A stretch of DNA of 64,000 nt from Pseudomonas sp. NFIX28 (GCF_900107395.1 NZ_FNPW01000002.1:514044-578043), one strand, 5' to 3'; shown: positions 51,749 to 60,988, numbered from the stretch's first letter. The notes: generated by a model from the letters alone, not told the origin. Numbers and translations: made by a program.

Positions 51749-52749
51749 CGCGGCTCGCGCCCCAGGTCGGACAGCCATTGCGGGATGCGTCGTTCCAGGT
51801 AATAACCCGGGGTCTTCACCGAACCATCGACAAAGCCGACGTGCCCGCCCTTGGCCTGCAGTTCGAAGTGGGTGCTGCTGGACAGCTCGCCGGCTTCCGG
51901 CAGGCTGTGGGGAAATACGAAAGGGTCGTCCGCGGCCTGGATAATCAGGGTTTGCGTGCGGATTTCCCCAAGGAAATAGCGGCTGGAGGCGCGTCGGTAG
52001 TAATCCTCGGCATCGGCAAAGCCATTCAGCGGCGCGGTGACCCGGCCGTCGAAATCCCAGAAGGTGCGCATCTTTTCCAGCGAGCCGAGCCGCTCCAGCA
52101 CCGCCAGGCCCTCATGGCGCCCGTCATGCTGGAACTGGCGCTGCTTGTCCTTGATGTAGGCCAGCATCTCGCGCATGAAATGCGCCTGGTAGACCTTGGA
52201 AAACCCCTGGCCGATGCGGTCGGCGCATTGGTCCAGGCGAAACGGCACCGATACCGCGACGGCGCCTTGCAGCTGGCTGGCGCTGCCGCTTTCCCCCAGG
52301 TGCTTGAGCAGCACATTGCCGCCCAGCGAATAGCCCACCGCGAACAGCGGGGCCAGCGGGCGTTTGCTGCGCAGGTGGTCGATGGCGGCGGCCAGGTCTT
52401 CGCTGGCCCCCGAGTGGTAGCTGCGCGGCAGCAGGTTGGGTTCGCCCGAGCAGCCGCGCCAGTTCAGCGCCACGCTGGCCCAGCCCTGGCTGGCCAGGGC
52501 CTTTTGCAGGCCGGCCACGTAAGGCGAGTTGGAAGAGCCGGTCAGACCATGCAGCACCAATACCAGGGGCGCGCTGGCGGTGTGCGGGCCGTGCCAGTCG
52601 AGATCGAGAAAGTCGCCGTCGTCGAGCCATAGGCGTTCGCGCTGGCGGTCAAGGTGAGTGGTCTTGCGCCACAGCGGGCCCCACAAGGTTTGCAGGTGCG
52701 GGTTGCCGAGGCCGAAGGCGGGAATGAAGCGATCTGACGGAGTAGGCAC
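51745..52749 (-). CDS. Alpha/beta hydrolase, YheT family
   Basis: A 334-residue alpha/beta hydrolase of the YheT/UPF0017 group. The nucleophile Ser is in VGYSLGGNVLLKHLGE, the acid in IIQAADDPFVFP and the His in KGGHVGFVD; the oxyanion HGLTGSSNSPY follows a buried strand. Family members are esterases of unclear substrate. The N-terminal FGLGNPHLQTLWGPL is a family mark. It is the first gene of a two-gene unit with the AraC regulator, and lies downstream of rsmD on the same strand. Confidence 0.87.
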   Translation of the reverse strand: MPTPSDRFIPAFGLGNPHLQTLWGPLWRKTTHLDRQRERLWLDDGDFLDLDWHGPHTASAPLVLVLHGLTGSSNSPYVAGLQKALASQGWASVALNWRGCSGEPNLLPRSYHSGASEDLAAAIDHLRSKRPLAPLFAVGYSLGGNVLLKHLGESGSASQLQGAVAVSVPFRLDQCADRIGQGFSKVYQAHFMREMLAYIKDKQRQFQHDGRHEGLAVLERLGSLEKMRTFWDFDGRVTAPLNGFADAEDYYRRASSRYFLGEIRTQTLIIQAADDPFVFPHSLPEAGELSSSTHFELQAKGGHVGFVDGSVKTPGYYLERRIPQWLSDLGREPR

Positions 52750-52813
52750 GGCGATTCTCTGTAACAGCGATGCGCGACCCGGCAGGGCCGCGCAGCTTTT
52801 TCAGTCCGGTGGG

Positions 52814-53434
52814 TTAACCGGCGATCTTCGCCATGCGTTGCCACAAGGCGTAATACACCTGCCCGGATTTCTGCTCGCGGTGCAGGCGCCAGTTCGCCGG
52901 AAGGCCGAGGGTCGAAGGCGCGGTTTCACTTTCGGTATAGACCCAGGAATCGTCAGCCAGCCAGTCCCGTTCCTCCAACAGGGCACAGGCGGTCGGCAAC
53001 AGGTTCTGATGGAACGGCGGATCGAGGAATACCAGGTCGAAACGGCTGGCCGGCTGGGTTTCCAGGTAGCGCAGGGCGTCGGCGGTCTGCACCTGACCAA
53101 CGGTACAGCGCAGGGTGCCCAGGTGTTCGCGCAGGCGCGACACGGCCAGGTTGCTGGCATCCAGCGCCTGGCCCATGGCGGCGCCACGGGACAGGGCCTC
53201 GAGAAACAGCGCGCCGCTGCCGGCGAACAGGTCGAGCACCTTGGCTCCGGCGACATACGGCGCCAGCCAGTTGAACAGGGTTTCGCGCACCCGGTCCGGT
53301 GTCGGGCGCAAGCCCGGCACATCGGGGAAGCTCAGGCGGCGGCTGCGCCATTCGCCGCCGATGATGCGTAGTTGGCCTACACCGTTGTGCTGGTTATGGA
53401 TGGGTTTCTTGCTGGGACGCGATGGGCTGGCCAT
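52814..53434 (-). CDS. rsmD: 16S rRNA m2G966 methyltransferase
   Basis: A 206-residue SAM methyltransferase. RIIGGEWRSRRLSFPD at the N-terminus, VLDLFAGSGALFLEALSRGA (SAM site) and FLDPPFHQ (DPPF catalytic motif) identify RsmD, which methylates G966 of 16S rRNA. Its start overlaps the stop of the M16-like gene by one base (TAATG), so they are translated in series. rsmD followed by ftsY nearby is common in bacteria; here two M16 genes lie between them, on the opposite strand to ftsY. Confidence 0.93.
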   Translation of the reverse strand: MASPSRPSKKPIHNQHNGVGQLRIIGGEWRSRRLSFPDVPGLRPTPDRVRETLFNWLAPYVAGAKVLDLFAGSGALFLEALSRGAAMGQALDASNLAVSRLREHLGTLRCTVGQVQTADALRYLETQPASRFDLVFLDPPFHQNLLPTACALLEERDWLADDSWVYTESETAPSTLGLPANWRLHREQKSGQVYYALWQRMAKIAG

Positions 53435-54924
53435 TAATGCTCCGGAACCCCGAGCGGCTGCTCGGCGGGTTTGTCAGTAGGGGCCGGCAACGGCTTTTGC
53501 GGGACGGTCGGACCGGCGGTGACGATGACCATCTTGTCCGCTTTCAGGTGTTTGTTCATGACGTCCCGGACCTGTTCCACGGTCAGGCTCTGGGACTGCT
53601 GCATGAAGTCTTCAAGATAGCTCAGCGGCAGGCTATAGAAGCCGATGGCGCCCAGTTGGCCGACGATATCCGCATTGCTGGCGGTGGACAGCGGGAAGCT
53701 GCCGGCCAGTTCGCGCTTGGCGTCGTCGAGTTCCTTCTGGGTCGGGCCGGTCTTGAGGTAATCGGCGAGCACGTCCTGCACCAGCTTGAGGGTGCCCTGG
53801 CTCATTTCGGCACGGGTCTGCAGGTTGATCATGAACGGGCCACGGGCCTGCATCGGGCTGAAGCCGGAATAGACGCCGTAGGTCAGGCCGCGTTTTTCGC
53901 GCACTTCACTCATCAGCCGGGTGCCAAAACCGCCGCCGCCCAGGATCTGGTTGCCCAGGGCCAGCGCCGCGTAGTCCGGGTCGTCGCGATCGATGCCCAG
54001 TTGCGCCAGCAGCAGGCTGGTCTGGCTGGACGGGTATTCGATATGGCCGATGCTGGCCTGTGGTTCGGTCGGTTGCGCGATTTTCGCCAGTGCCGGGCCT
54101 TGGGGCAGGGCGCTGGAGATCTGTGCGGCAATCGCCTCGGCTTCGCTGCGCGACAGGTCGCCCACCAGCGCGATCACCACGTTGCCGGCGGCATAGGCCT
54201 TGGCATGGAACGCCCGCAACTGGGCCAGGCTGATGGGCGGCACGCTCTGCGCGGTGCCGTCGCTGGAATGGGCATACGGATGGCTGCCATACAGGCGGTT
54301 CATCAGTTCCAGGCTCGCCAGCTTGCCGGGGTTCTGCTTCTGGTACTCGAAGCCAGCGAGCATCTGGTTCTTGATGCGCGCCAGGGAGTCGGCGGGGAAG
54401 GTCGGCTTGCCCACTACCTCGGCAAACAGTTGCAGGGCCGGCGTGCGCTTGTCCGGCGCGCTGAGGCTGCGCAGGGACGCGATGGCCATGTCCTTGTAGG
54501 CACCGTTGCCGAAATCGGCGCCCAGGCCTTCGAAGCCCTGGGCGATCGCGCCGACATCCTTGCCGGCCACGCCTTCGTTGAGCATGGCGTTGGTCAGCAT
54601 CGCCACGCCCGGCGCGTCGCCGTCCTGGCTACTGCCGGCGGCGAAGGTCAGGCGCAGGTCGAACATCGGCAGCTCATGGGCCTCGACGAACAGCACCTTG
54701 GCGCCTTCTGGGGTGTTCCAGGTCTTGATATCGAGGCGGCGATGGCTTGGCGCCTTGCCGTCGAGCTCGGTCAGAGATTGCAGCTTCTGGCTGCTCTTGG
54801 CCTTGTCCAGCGCCTGGCTGGCGCGGGATTCGTTGCCACGCAGCAGATAAAGGCCGGCGGCAACGATCAGGGCCACAAGTGCCAGGCCAAGCAGGACCGG
54901 ACTGGCGCTTTTGCGATTACTCAT
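53434..54924 (-). CDS. M16-family protein without zinc motif (inactive subunit)
   Basis: A 496-residue M16-fold protein. A membrane anchor lies at about 14-32 (VLLGLALVALIVAAGLYLL). The first domain has GVAMLTNAMLNEGVAGKD where active M16 enzymes have HxxEH, so it should not bind zinc. The second domain keeps the R/Y pair (VREKRGLTYGVYSGF) that holds substrate in two-subunit M16 peptidases. With the active partner just upstream (8-base overlap) it likely forms a heterodimer on the periplasmic side. The tail is proline-rich. Start at 54924 was chosen because the membrane anchor follows it. Confidence 0.87.
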   Translation of the reverse strand: MSNRKSASPVLLGLALVALIVAAGLYLLRGNESRASQALDKAKSSQKLQSLTELDGKAPSHRRLDIKTWNTPEGAKVLFVEAHELPMFDLRLTFAAGSSQDGDAPGVAMLTNAMLNEGVAGKDVGAIAQGFEGLGADFGNGAYKDMAIASLRSLSAPDKRTPALQLFAEVVGKPTFPADSLARIKNQMLAGFEYQKQNPGKLASLELMNRLYGSHPYAHSSDGTAQSVPPISLAQLRAFHAKAYAAGNVVIALVGDLSRSEAEAIAAQISSALPQGPALAKIAQPTEPQASIGHIEYPSSQTSLLLAQLGIDRDDPDYAALALGNQILGGGGFGTRLMSEVREKRGLTYGVYSGFSPMQARGPFMINLQTRAEMSQGTLKLVQDVLADYLKTGPTQKELDDAKRELAGSFPLSTASNADIVGQLGAIGFYSLPLSYLEDFMQQSQSLTVEQVRDVMNKHLKADKMVIVTAGPTVPQKPLPAPTDKPAEQPLGVPEH

Positions 54925-56272
54925 GAGCGGACTCCTCAGGCAATACGTGGGCAACGCTCAGGCGTTCGCGGGTGAAATAGGTGCGGGCGGCCTTCTGGAT
55001 GTCCTCAGGGGTCACGCTTTGCAGTTCGGCAAGTTCAGTGTCCATGAGCTTCCAGGACAGGCCGACGGTTTCCAGCTGGCCGATGGCGGTGGCCTGGCTG
55101 GTGATGGAGTCACGCTCGTAGACCAGGCCGGCGATGACCTGGGCGCGCACGCGCTCCAGTTCTTCGGCGGTCGGCGGGGTGCTCTTCAGCTCTTCGAGCA
55201 AACGCCACAGGCCGGCTTCGGCCTGGGCGACGGTTTTTTTCTTCTGGCTGTTGGGCATGGCCGAAAGCAGGAACAGGCTGTCGCCGCGGGTGTAGGCGTC
55301 GAAGCTCGACGAGCCGCCGGACACCAGCTCTTCGCCACGCTCCAGGCGGGTCGGGATGCGGGCGCTGTAGCCGCCGTCGAGCAGCGCGGCGATCAGGCGC
55401 AGGGCATGCACCGAGTGCTTGTCTGCGGCGGTGGCGATGCTCGGCACGTTGAAGGCCAGCATCACGCTCGGCAACTGGGTCTTCACCCGCAGGGTGATCT
55501 GCCGCTCGCCGGGCTCGGCCAGTTCCAGGGGGATCTTCGCCGCGGGCACGGCGCGCTTGGCAATGGCGCCGAAATAACGCTGGGCCAGGGTCTTGACCTC
55601 GTCCGGGGTCACGTCGCCGACCACCACCAGGGTGGCGTTGTTCGGTGCGTACCAGGATTCATACCAGTGGCGCAGCTCCTCGACCTTCATTCGGTTGAGG
55701 TCGGCCATCCAGCCGATGGTCGGCGTGTGGTAGCCGCTGGCCGGGTAGGCCATCGCCTTGAAGCGTTCGAAGGCCTTGGACATCGGCTTGTCGTCGGTGC
55801 GCAGGCGGCGCTCTTCCTTGATTACCTCGATTTCGCGGCTGAACTCGTCGGGCGGCAGGCGCAGGCTGGCCATGCGATCGGCCTCCAGCTCGAAGGCCAC
55901 GCCCAGGCGGTCACGGGCCAGCACTTGGTAATAAGCGGTGAAATCGTCGCTGGTGAATGCGTTCTCTTCGGCGCCCAGGTCGCGCAGGATCAGCGAGGCT
56001 TCGCCGGGGCCGACCTTTTCGCTGCCTTTGAACATCATGTGTTCCAGGGCGTGGGACAAACCGGTCTGGCCCGGGGTTTCGTAACTGGAGCCGACTTTGT
56101 ACCAGACCTGGGAGACCACGACCGGAGCCCGGTGGTCTTCGCGGACCACGACCTTGAGGCCGTTGTCGAGGGTGAATTCATGGGTGGGTTGTGGATCGGC
56201 AGCCAAGGCTGAAAGGGGCAGACAAACCGTACTGAGCAGCAGGCCTGCGGCGCGGCGGGCTAGAGCATTCAT
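54917..56272 (-). CDS. M16-family zinc peptidase (active subunit)
   Basis: A 451-residue exported peptidase. Residues 1-24 are a signal peptide (LLLSTVCLPLSALAA). The zinc motif HALEH (SHALEHMMFKG) is complete, and the third ligand Glu is in AFELEADRM about 76 residues on. The second domain, LPSVMLAFNVPS onward, is the usual inactive half. It should cut periplasmic peptides together with the inactive partner encoded next. The gene order M16-M16-rsmD on one strand and ftsY on the other matches other pseudomonads. Confidence 0.9.
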   Translation of the reverse strand: MNALARRAAGLLLSTVCLPLSALAADPQPTHEFTLDNGLKVVVREDHRAPVVVSQVWYKVGSSYETPGQTGLSHALEHMMFKGSEKVGPGEASLILRDLGAEENAFTSDDFTAYYQVLARDRLGVAFELEADRMASLRLPPDEFSREIEVIKEERRLRTDDKPMSKAFERFKAMAYPASGYHTPTIGWMADLNRMKVEELRHWYESWYAPNNATLVVVGDVTPDEVKTLAQRYFGAIAKRAVPAAKIPLELAEPGERQITLRVKTQLPSVMLAFNVPSIATAADKHSVHALRLIAALLDGGYSARIPTRLERGEELVSGGSSSFDAYTRGDSLFLLSAMPNSQKKKTVAQAEAGLWRLLEELKSTPPTAEELERVRAQVIAGLVYERDSITSQATAIGQLETVGLSWKLMDTELAELQSVTPEDIQKAARTYFTRERLSVAHVLPEESAHE

Positions 56273-56629
56273 TCGTTTTTAAACCTGTTGGACTGCCCGC
56301 TTGGTCTTAGCGTCGGCGGGCGAGGAGATGCTAGGATACTGATCCGTTTTACTGGCGGCCACGCCTATCAGGCCTTTGCGGATCAGAGTGTGCTTGAGCA
56401 GGTTGTATGGGTTTCCGGCAGGAAGTCTGGATTTATCAGCTAAACTTCGACTTTTCGCCGATTTTGCCGTTTCAGTCCTTTAGTAAAATCGATCCTTGAG
56501 ATGCCGCTGGGCACCTCGACAAAATGTTGCGCGTGAACAAGCCGGCGGAAACGCAGTCTGTTCTGCATCGAATATTTATTTGCCGATGCGCCTTGCTGGC
56601 GCGTCGCTACCTTGAGATAGCCGTCCTCC
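56273..56629. other. Divergent intergenic region before ftsY
   Basis: This 357-bp region must carry the promoters for the M16 operon (minus) and for ftsYEX (plus). I see AT-richer patches near 56430-56480 and 56565-56580 but no clear -35/-10 pair, and no gene. The short frame from 56524 runs into ftsY in another frame and is not credible. Confidence 0.4.
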
Positions 56630-58186
56630 ATGTTTGGTTCCAACGACGACAAGAAGACCCCAGCCGCGGCTGGCGAGAAAAAAGGCCTGTTCGGATGGCT
56701 GCGCAAAAAGCCGCAGGAAACCGTCGTCGAACAGTCACAAGTTCCTGTCGAGCCTGCCCCGGCTCCCGTTATAGAAGAAACCCCGGTTGTCGAAGTCGTA
56801 GCGCCTGTGGTGTTGCCGATCGCCGAGCCGATCCTGCAGCCTGAACGACCTGCTGCCGCGACCGAGCCCGCGGCCGCGCCGGACCTGCCGCTGACCCCCG
56901 ATCCCGATCACAAGCCCTGGCTGACCCTGCCGGTGGCGGAAGAGCCAGTGGCGCTGGTGGAAAACGAGCAGGCGCCGCATGTCGTCCCGCCGATTCCCGC
57001 TGCGACCGTCAGCGCGCCGCAACCGCCAGAGCCGGTCGCTGCCACCCCGGCCCCGGTGGTCGAGCCTGTGGCCCCGGCGCCTGTTGCGCCTGCCTTTGTT
57101 GCACCGCAACCTGTTCCAGCTCCAGCTCCAGCTCCAGCTCCAGCTCCAGCTCCAGCTCCAGCTCCAGCTCCAAGCCCAGTAGTCGCGCCGGTGGTTGCGA
57201 CGGCTCCGGTCGAAGCGCCAGCTGCCGTCGAGCCGTCCCGCGCCGAGGAGAACAAGGTCGGCTTCTTTGCCCGCCTCAAGCAGGGCCTGTCCAAGACCAG
57301 CGCCAGCATCGGCGAAGGCATGGCCAGCCTGTTCCTGGGCAAGAAGACCATCGATGACGAGCTGCTGGAAGATATCGAGACCCGCCTGCTGACCGCCGAC
57401 GTGGGCGTGGAAGCCACCGCGGTGATCATTCAGAACCTGACCCAGAAAGTCGCGCGCAAGCAACTGACCGACGTCGATGCGCTGTACAAGTCGCTGCAGG
57501 CCGAGCTGTCGAGCATGCTCAAGCCGGTGGAGCAGCCGCTGCAGATCGCTTCGCAGACCAAGCCGTTCGTGATCCTGGTGGTCGGCGTCAACGGCGCCGG
57601 CAAGACCACCACCATCGGCAAGCTGGCCAAGAAGCTGCAGCTCGAAGGCAAGAAGGTCATGCTCGCCGCGGGCGACACCTTCCGCGCCGCGGCCGTGGAA
57701 CAGCTGCAGGTCTGGGGCGAGCGCAACAAGATTCCGGTGATCGCCCAGCATACCGGCGCCGACTCGGCCTCCGTGATCTTCGACGCCGTGCAGGCCGCCA
57801 AGGCCCGTGGTATCGACGTACTGATCGCCGACACCGCCGGTCGCCTGCACACCAAAGACAACCTGATGGAAGAGCTGAAGAAGGTTCGCCGGGTGATCGG
57901 CAAGCTCGATGCCGACGCACCGCACGAAGTGCTGCTGGTACTCGATGCCGGTACCGGCCAGAACGCCATCAACCAGGCCAAGCATTTCAACCAGAGTGTC
58001 GAACTGACCGGCCTGGCCCTGACCAAGCTCGACGGTACCGCCAAGGGTGGGGTGATCTTCGCCCTGGCCAAGCAGTTTGGCCTGCCGATCCGCTACATCG
58101 GCGTCGGTGAGAGCATCGACGACCTGCGTACCTTTGAAGCCGAACCCTTTGTCCAGGCACTGTTTGCCGAGCGGGAGCGTTCATGA
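56630..58186 (+). CDS. ftsY: Signal recognition particle receptor FtsY
   Basis: A 518-residue SRP receptor GTPase that docks ribosomes to the membrane with Ffh. Residues 1-25 are basic (KKGLFGWLRKKPQ). Residues about 30-205 form a long Pro/Ala/Glu/Val-rich linker with nine Pro-Ala pairs at 163-180, encoded by a 9-copy hexanucleotide repeat. The NG domain starts near 210: SLFLGKKTIDDELLEDIETRLL, G1 GVNGAGKTTTIGKLA near 318, DTAGR, and TKLDGTAKGG. It is longer than P. aeruginosa FtsY because of the linker. It overlaps ftsE by 4 bases. Confidence 0.95.
   Translation: MFGSNDDKKTPAAAGEKKGLFGWLRKKPQETVVEQSQVPVEPAPAPVIEETPVVEVVAPVVLPIAEPILQPERPAAATEPAAAPDLPLTPDPDHKPWLTLPVAEEPVALVENEQAPHVVPPIPAATVSAPQPPEPVAATPAPVVEPVAPAPVAPAFVAPQPVPAPAPAPAPAPAPAPAPAPSPVVAPVVATAPVEAPAAVEPSRAEENKVGFFARLKQGLSKTSASIGEGMASLFLGKKTIDDELLEDIETRLLTADVGVEATAVIIQNLTQKVARKQLTDVDALYKSLQAELSSMLKPVEQPLQIASQTKPFVILVVGVNGAGKTTTIGKLAKKLQLEGKKVMLAAGDTFRAAAVEQLQVWGERNKIPVIAQHTGADSASVIFDAVQAAKARGIDVLIADTAGRLHTKDNLMEELKKVRRVIGKLDADAPHEVLLVLDAGTGQNAINQAKHFNQSVELTGLALTKLDGTAKGGVIFALAKQFGLPIRYIGVGESIDDLRTFEAEPFVQALFAERERS
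57116..57169 (+). repeat. Hexanucleotide tandem repeat (CCAGCT)9 inside ftsY
   Basis: Nine uninterrupted copies of CCAGCT, in frame as Pro-Ala, followed by CCAAGC. A perfect repeat of this length is prone to slippage, but each unit is six bases, so gain or loss never breaks the frame; it only lengthens or shortens the linker. Confidence 0.95.
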
Positions 58187-58854
58187 TTCGTTTCGAACAG
58201 GTCGGTAAGCGTTATCCGAACGGCCATGTCGGCCTGCACGAGCTGAGCTTCCGGGTCCGTCGCGGCGAGTTTCTGTTCGTCACCGGCCATTCCGGCGCTG
58301 GCAAGTCCACGCTGCTGCGGCTGCTGCTGGCCATGGAGCGCCCCACCAGCGGCAAGCTGCTGCTGGCCGGCCAGGACCTGAGCACCATCAGCAATGCGCA
58401 GATTCCATTCCTGCGGCGGCAGATCGGCGTGGTGTTCCAGAATCACCAGTTGCTGTTCGATCGCACCGTTTTCAACAACGTCGCCTTGCCGTTGCAGATC
58501 CTTGGCCTGTCCAAGGCTGAAATCGCCAAGCGCGTGGACTCGGCCCTGGAGCGCGTGGCGCTGTCGGACAAGACCGATCTCTACCCGGGCGACCTGTCCA
58601 CCGGCCAACAGCAGCGCGTCGGTATTGCCCGCGCCATCGTGCACCGCCCGGCCTTGCTGCTGGCGGACGAACCCACAGGTAACCTCGACCCGCGTCTGGC
58701 GGCGGAAATCATGGGCGTATTCGAAGATATCAACCGTCTGGGCACCAGTGTGCTGATCGCCAGTCACGACCTGGCGCTGATCGCGCGCATGCGTCACCGC
58801 ATGCTGACCCTGCAACGCGGCCGATTGATCGGCGATGGGGAGGCTGGCGTATGA
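58183..58854 (+). CDS. ftsE: Cell division ATP-binding protein FtsE
   Basis: A 223-residue ABC ATPase. Walker A is VTGHSGAGKSTLLRLLLAME, the signature LSTGQQQRVGIARAI and Walker B LLLADEPTGNLD. It drives FtsX, which in turn activates septal peptidoglycan hydrolases. It overlaps ftsY and ftsX by 4 bases each, so all three are translationally coupled. Confidence 0.96.
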   Translation: MIRFEQVGKRYPNGHVGLHELSFRVRRGEFLFVTGHSGAGKSTLLRLLLAMERPTSGKLLLAGQDLSTISNAQIPFLRRQIGVVFQNHQLLFDRTVFNNVALPLQILGLSKAEIAKRVDSALERVALSDKTDLYPGDLSTGQQQRVGIARAIVHRPALLLADEPTGNLDPRLAAEIMGVFEDINRLGTSVLIASHDLALIARMRHRMLTLQRGRLIGDGEAGV

Positions 58855-59873
58855 GTGCGACCCGCAGCCCTAAAGTGGCCGAACGCGTGGCTCCGAAAGC
58901 CTCGGACCAGCCGCCGCAGAAGAAAAAACGCGACGAAGACGACGGCCCGGATTTCAGCACCCTGCTGCACGCCTGGGTCGAGAGCCACCGCGCCAGCCTG
59001 CTCGACAGCTTGCGTCGCCTGGGCAAGCAGCCGATTGGCAGTTTCTTCACCTGCCTGGTGATGGCCGTGGCCCTGAGCCTGCCGATGGGCCTGTCGCTGT
59101 TGCTCAATAATGTCGAGCGCCTGGGCGGCTCCTGGCAGCGCGCAGCGCAGATTTCCCTGTACCTGGAGCTCGATGCCAGCGCCACCGAGGGCGAAAGCCT
59201 GAGCGAGCAGATCAAGGCCATGCCGGGCGTGGCGGACGCCGAGTTCATCAGCAAGGACAAGGCCCTGGACGAGTTCCAGCAGCAGTCCGGGCTGGGCGAG
59301 GCGCTCAAGGAGTTGCCGCAGAACCCGCTGCCGGGCGTAGTCCTGGTCACGCCGAACGAAGTGGACAAGGCCGCCCTGGAAGCCTTGCGCCAGCGCCTTG
59401 CGGAAATGCCCAAGGTGCAGCAGGCGCAACTGGACCTGGTATGGGTCGAGCGGCTGGCGGCGATCCTCAAGCTGGGCGACCGGTTTGTCTTCGGCCTGAC
59501 GGTGTTGCTGGTTTCTGCATTACTTTTGGTGATAGGCAATACCATTCGTCTTCATATTGAAAACCGCCGCACCGAGATAGAAGTGATTAAACTCGTCGGC
59601 GGCACTGACAGCTATGTACGGCGTCCCTTCCTTTATATGGGCGCCTTGTATGGCTTCGGTGCGGGGATTTTGTCCTGGGGGGTTCTGGCGTTCGGCCTCG
59701 ATTGGCTGAACGACGCAGTGGTGGGGCTTGCCGGCTTGTACGGCAGTGATTTCGCCCTGGCTGGCGTGCCGGTCGCCGATGGTCTTTCGCTCTTGCTTGG
59801 CGCGGTGTTGTTGGGGTATATCGGTGCGTGGATTGCGGTCGCCCGCCACTTGCGGGAGCTGGCGCCGAAATAG
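58851..59873 (+). CDS. ftsX: Cell division protein FtsX
   Basis: A 340-residue inner-membrane protein with four helices (about 60-80, 215-236, 265-290 and 307-325) and a large periplasmic loop between the first two (SISLYLELDAS-like region, 100-210). The basic N-terminus (QPPQKKKRDEDDG) is typical of gammaproteobacterial FtsX. It transmits FtsE ATP hydrolysis to amidase activators at the septum. Confidence 0.95.
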   Translation: MSATRSPKVAERVAPKASDQPPQKKKRDEDDGPDFSTLLHAWVESHRASLLDSLRRLGKQPIGSFFTCLVMAVALSLPMGLSLLLNNVERLGGSWQRAAQISLYLELDASATEGESLSEQIKAMPGVADAEFISKDKALDEFQQQSGLGEALKELPQNPLPGVVLVTPNEVDKAALEALRQRLAEMPKVQQAQLDLVWVERLAAILKLGDRFVFGLTVLLVSALLLVIGNTIRLHIENRRTEIEVIKLVGGTDSYVRRPFLYMGALYGFGAGILSWGVLAFGLDWLNDAVVGLAGLYGSDFALAGVPVADGLSLLLGAVLLGYIGAWIAVARHLRELAPK

Positions 59874-59910
59874 TGTCTTTTTGCTTGTATTGACCTTTCA
59901 GTATTTTTGG

Positions 59911-59937
59911 GAACTTGTTTTGTGGTTCCCGGTCAAT
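59911..59937 (+). promoter_or_regulatory. AlgU (sigma-E)-type promoter of rpoH
   Basis: GAACTT (59911-59916) is the AlgU -35 consensus, and TCAAT begins 16 bases later (consensus TCTGA). It lies about 55 bases before the rpoH ATG. An AlgU-dependent rpoH promoter is established in P. aeruginosa. GGGAAC-N10-GTTCCC (59909-59930) also forms a hairpin over it. Confidence 0.55.
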
Positions 59938-59988
59938 TTTCAGCAGTGCTGAATAAGCACGAGTTATGTGAGTCGGAGGTTTTTTCGT

Positions 59989-60843
59989 ATGACCACTTCT
60001 TTGCAACCTGCTTATGCCTTGGTCCCGGGTGCGAACCTGGAGGCCTATGTGCACACGGTGAACAGCATTCCATTGCTGACGCCCGAGCAGGAGCGTGAAC
60101 TGGCCGAGAGTCTCTACTATGAGCAGGATCTTGAGGCGGCTCGGCAGATGGTGCTCGCCCACCTGCGTTTTGTCGTACATATCGCCCGTAGCTATTCCGG
60201 CTACGGCCTGGCCCAGGCTGACCTGATCCAGGAAGGCAACGTCGGCCTGATGAAGGCTGTCAAGCGCTTCAACCCGGAAATGGGTGTGCGCCTGGTTTCG
60301 TTCGCCGTGCACTGGATCAAGGCGGAAATCCACGAGTTCATCCTGCGCAACTGGCGCATTGTGAAAGTCGCGACCACCAAGGCCCAGCGCAAGCTGTTCT
60401 TCAACCTGCGCAGCCAGAAGAAGCGCCTGGCCTGGTTGAACAACGAAGAAGTCCATCGTGTGGCCGAAAGCCTCGGCGTAGAGCCACGCGAAGTGCGCGA
60501 GATGGAAAGTCGCCTGACCGGTCATGACATGGCCTTCGACCCAGCCGCCGAAGCGGATGACGACAGCGCCTTCCAATCGCCGGCCAACTACCTGGAAGAC
60601 CACCGGTACGACCCGGCGCGCCAGCTGGAAGACGCCGACTGGACCGACAATTCCACCAGCAACCTGCACGAGGCGCTGGAAGTGCTGGACGACCGCAGCC
60701 GCGACATCCTCTACCAGCGCTGGCTGGCGGAAGAGAAAGCCACGCTGCACGACCTGGCGCAGAAGTACAACGTCTCGGCCGAGCGCATCCGCCAGCTCGA
60801 GAAGAGCGCGATGAACAAGCTCAAGTTGTCGATTGCCGCGTAA
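59989..60843 (+). CDS. rpoH: RNA polymerase sigma-32 factor
   Basis: A 284-residue heat-shock sigma factor. Region 2 ([41 protein letters not shown]) and the RpoH box ([15 protein letters not shown], near 130-145) are clear; region 4 ends [20 protein letters not shown]. The start at 59989 has GGAGGT 8 bases before it and gives the P. aeruginosa length; a start 21 bases earlier would fall on the Shine-Dalgarno sequence. Confidence 0.97.
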   Translation: MTTSLQPAYALVPGANLEAYVHTVNSIPLLTPEQERELAESLYYEQDLEAARQMVLAHLRFVVHIARSYSGYGLAQADLIQEGNVGLMKAVKRFNPEMGVRLVSFAVHWIKAEIHEFILRNWRIVKVATTKAQRKLFFNLRSQKKRLAWLNNEEVHRVAESLGVEPREVREMESRLTGHDMAFDPAAEADDDSAFQSPANYLEDHRYDPARQLEDADWTDNSTSNLHEALEVLDDRSRDILYQRWLAEEKATLHDLAQKYNVSAERIRQLEKSAMNKLKLSIAA

Positions 60844-60856
60844 TACGCCACGCAAT

Positions 60857-60889
60857 AAAAAACGCCCCGATCCGATCGGGGCGTTTTTG
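60857..60889 (+). terminator. Rho-independent terminator of rpoH
   Basis: AACGCCCCGAT (60861-60871) pairs with ATCGGGGCGTT (60875-60885), with a three-base loop and a T-run. It also has an A-run before it, so it could work in reverse for mtgA. Confidence 0.92.
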
Positions 60890-60934
60890 TTTGTGGCGTT
60901 GTGGTGTTGTGGCTTTGGTGTCTGTGGGGGTGCT

Positions 60935-60960
60935 ATCGCGAGCAAGCTTCGCTCCTACAG
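60935..60960. repeat. Single REP arm (TTGCTCGCGA variant)
   Basis: ATCGCGAGCAAGCTTCGCTCCTACAG is one arm of the variant seen in full at 50800-50901. The partner arm is missing. It lies between rpoH and mtgA. Confidence 0.7.
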
Positions 60961-60988
60961 AAGATGCGCGGAGGCTGTGGCTTGAGCG

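Noticed and set aside
57116..57169. Repeat array as a possible CRISPR or origin
   Set aside because: It is a simple in-frame hexanucleotide repeat inside ftsY without spacers.
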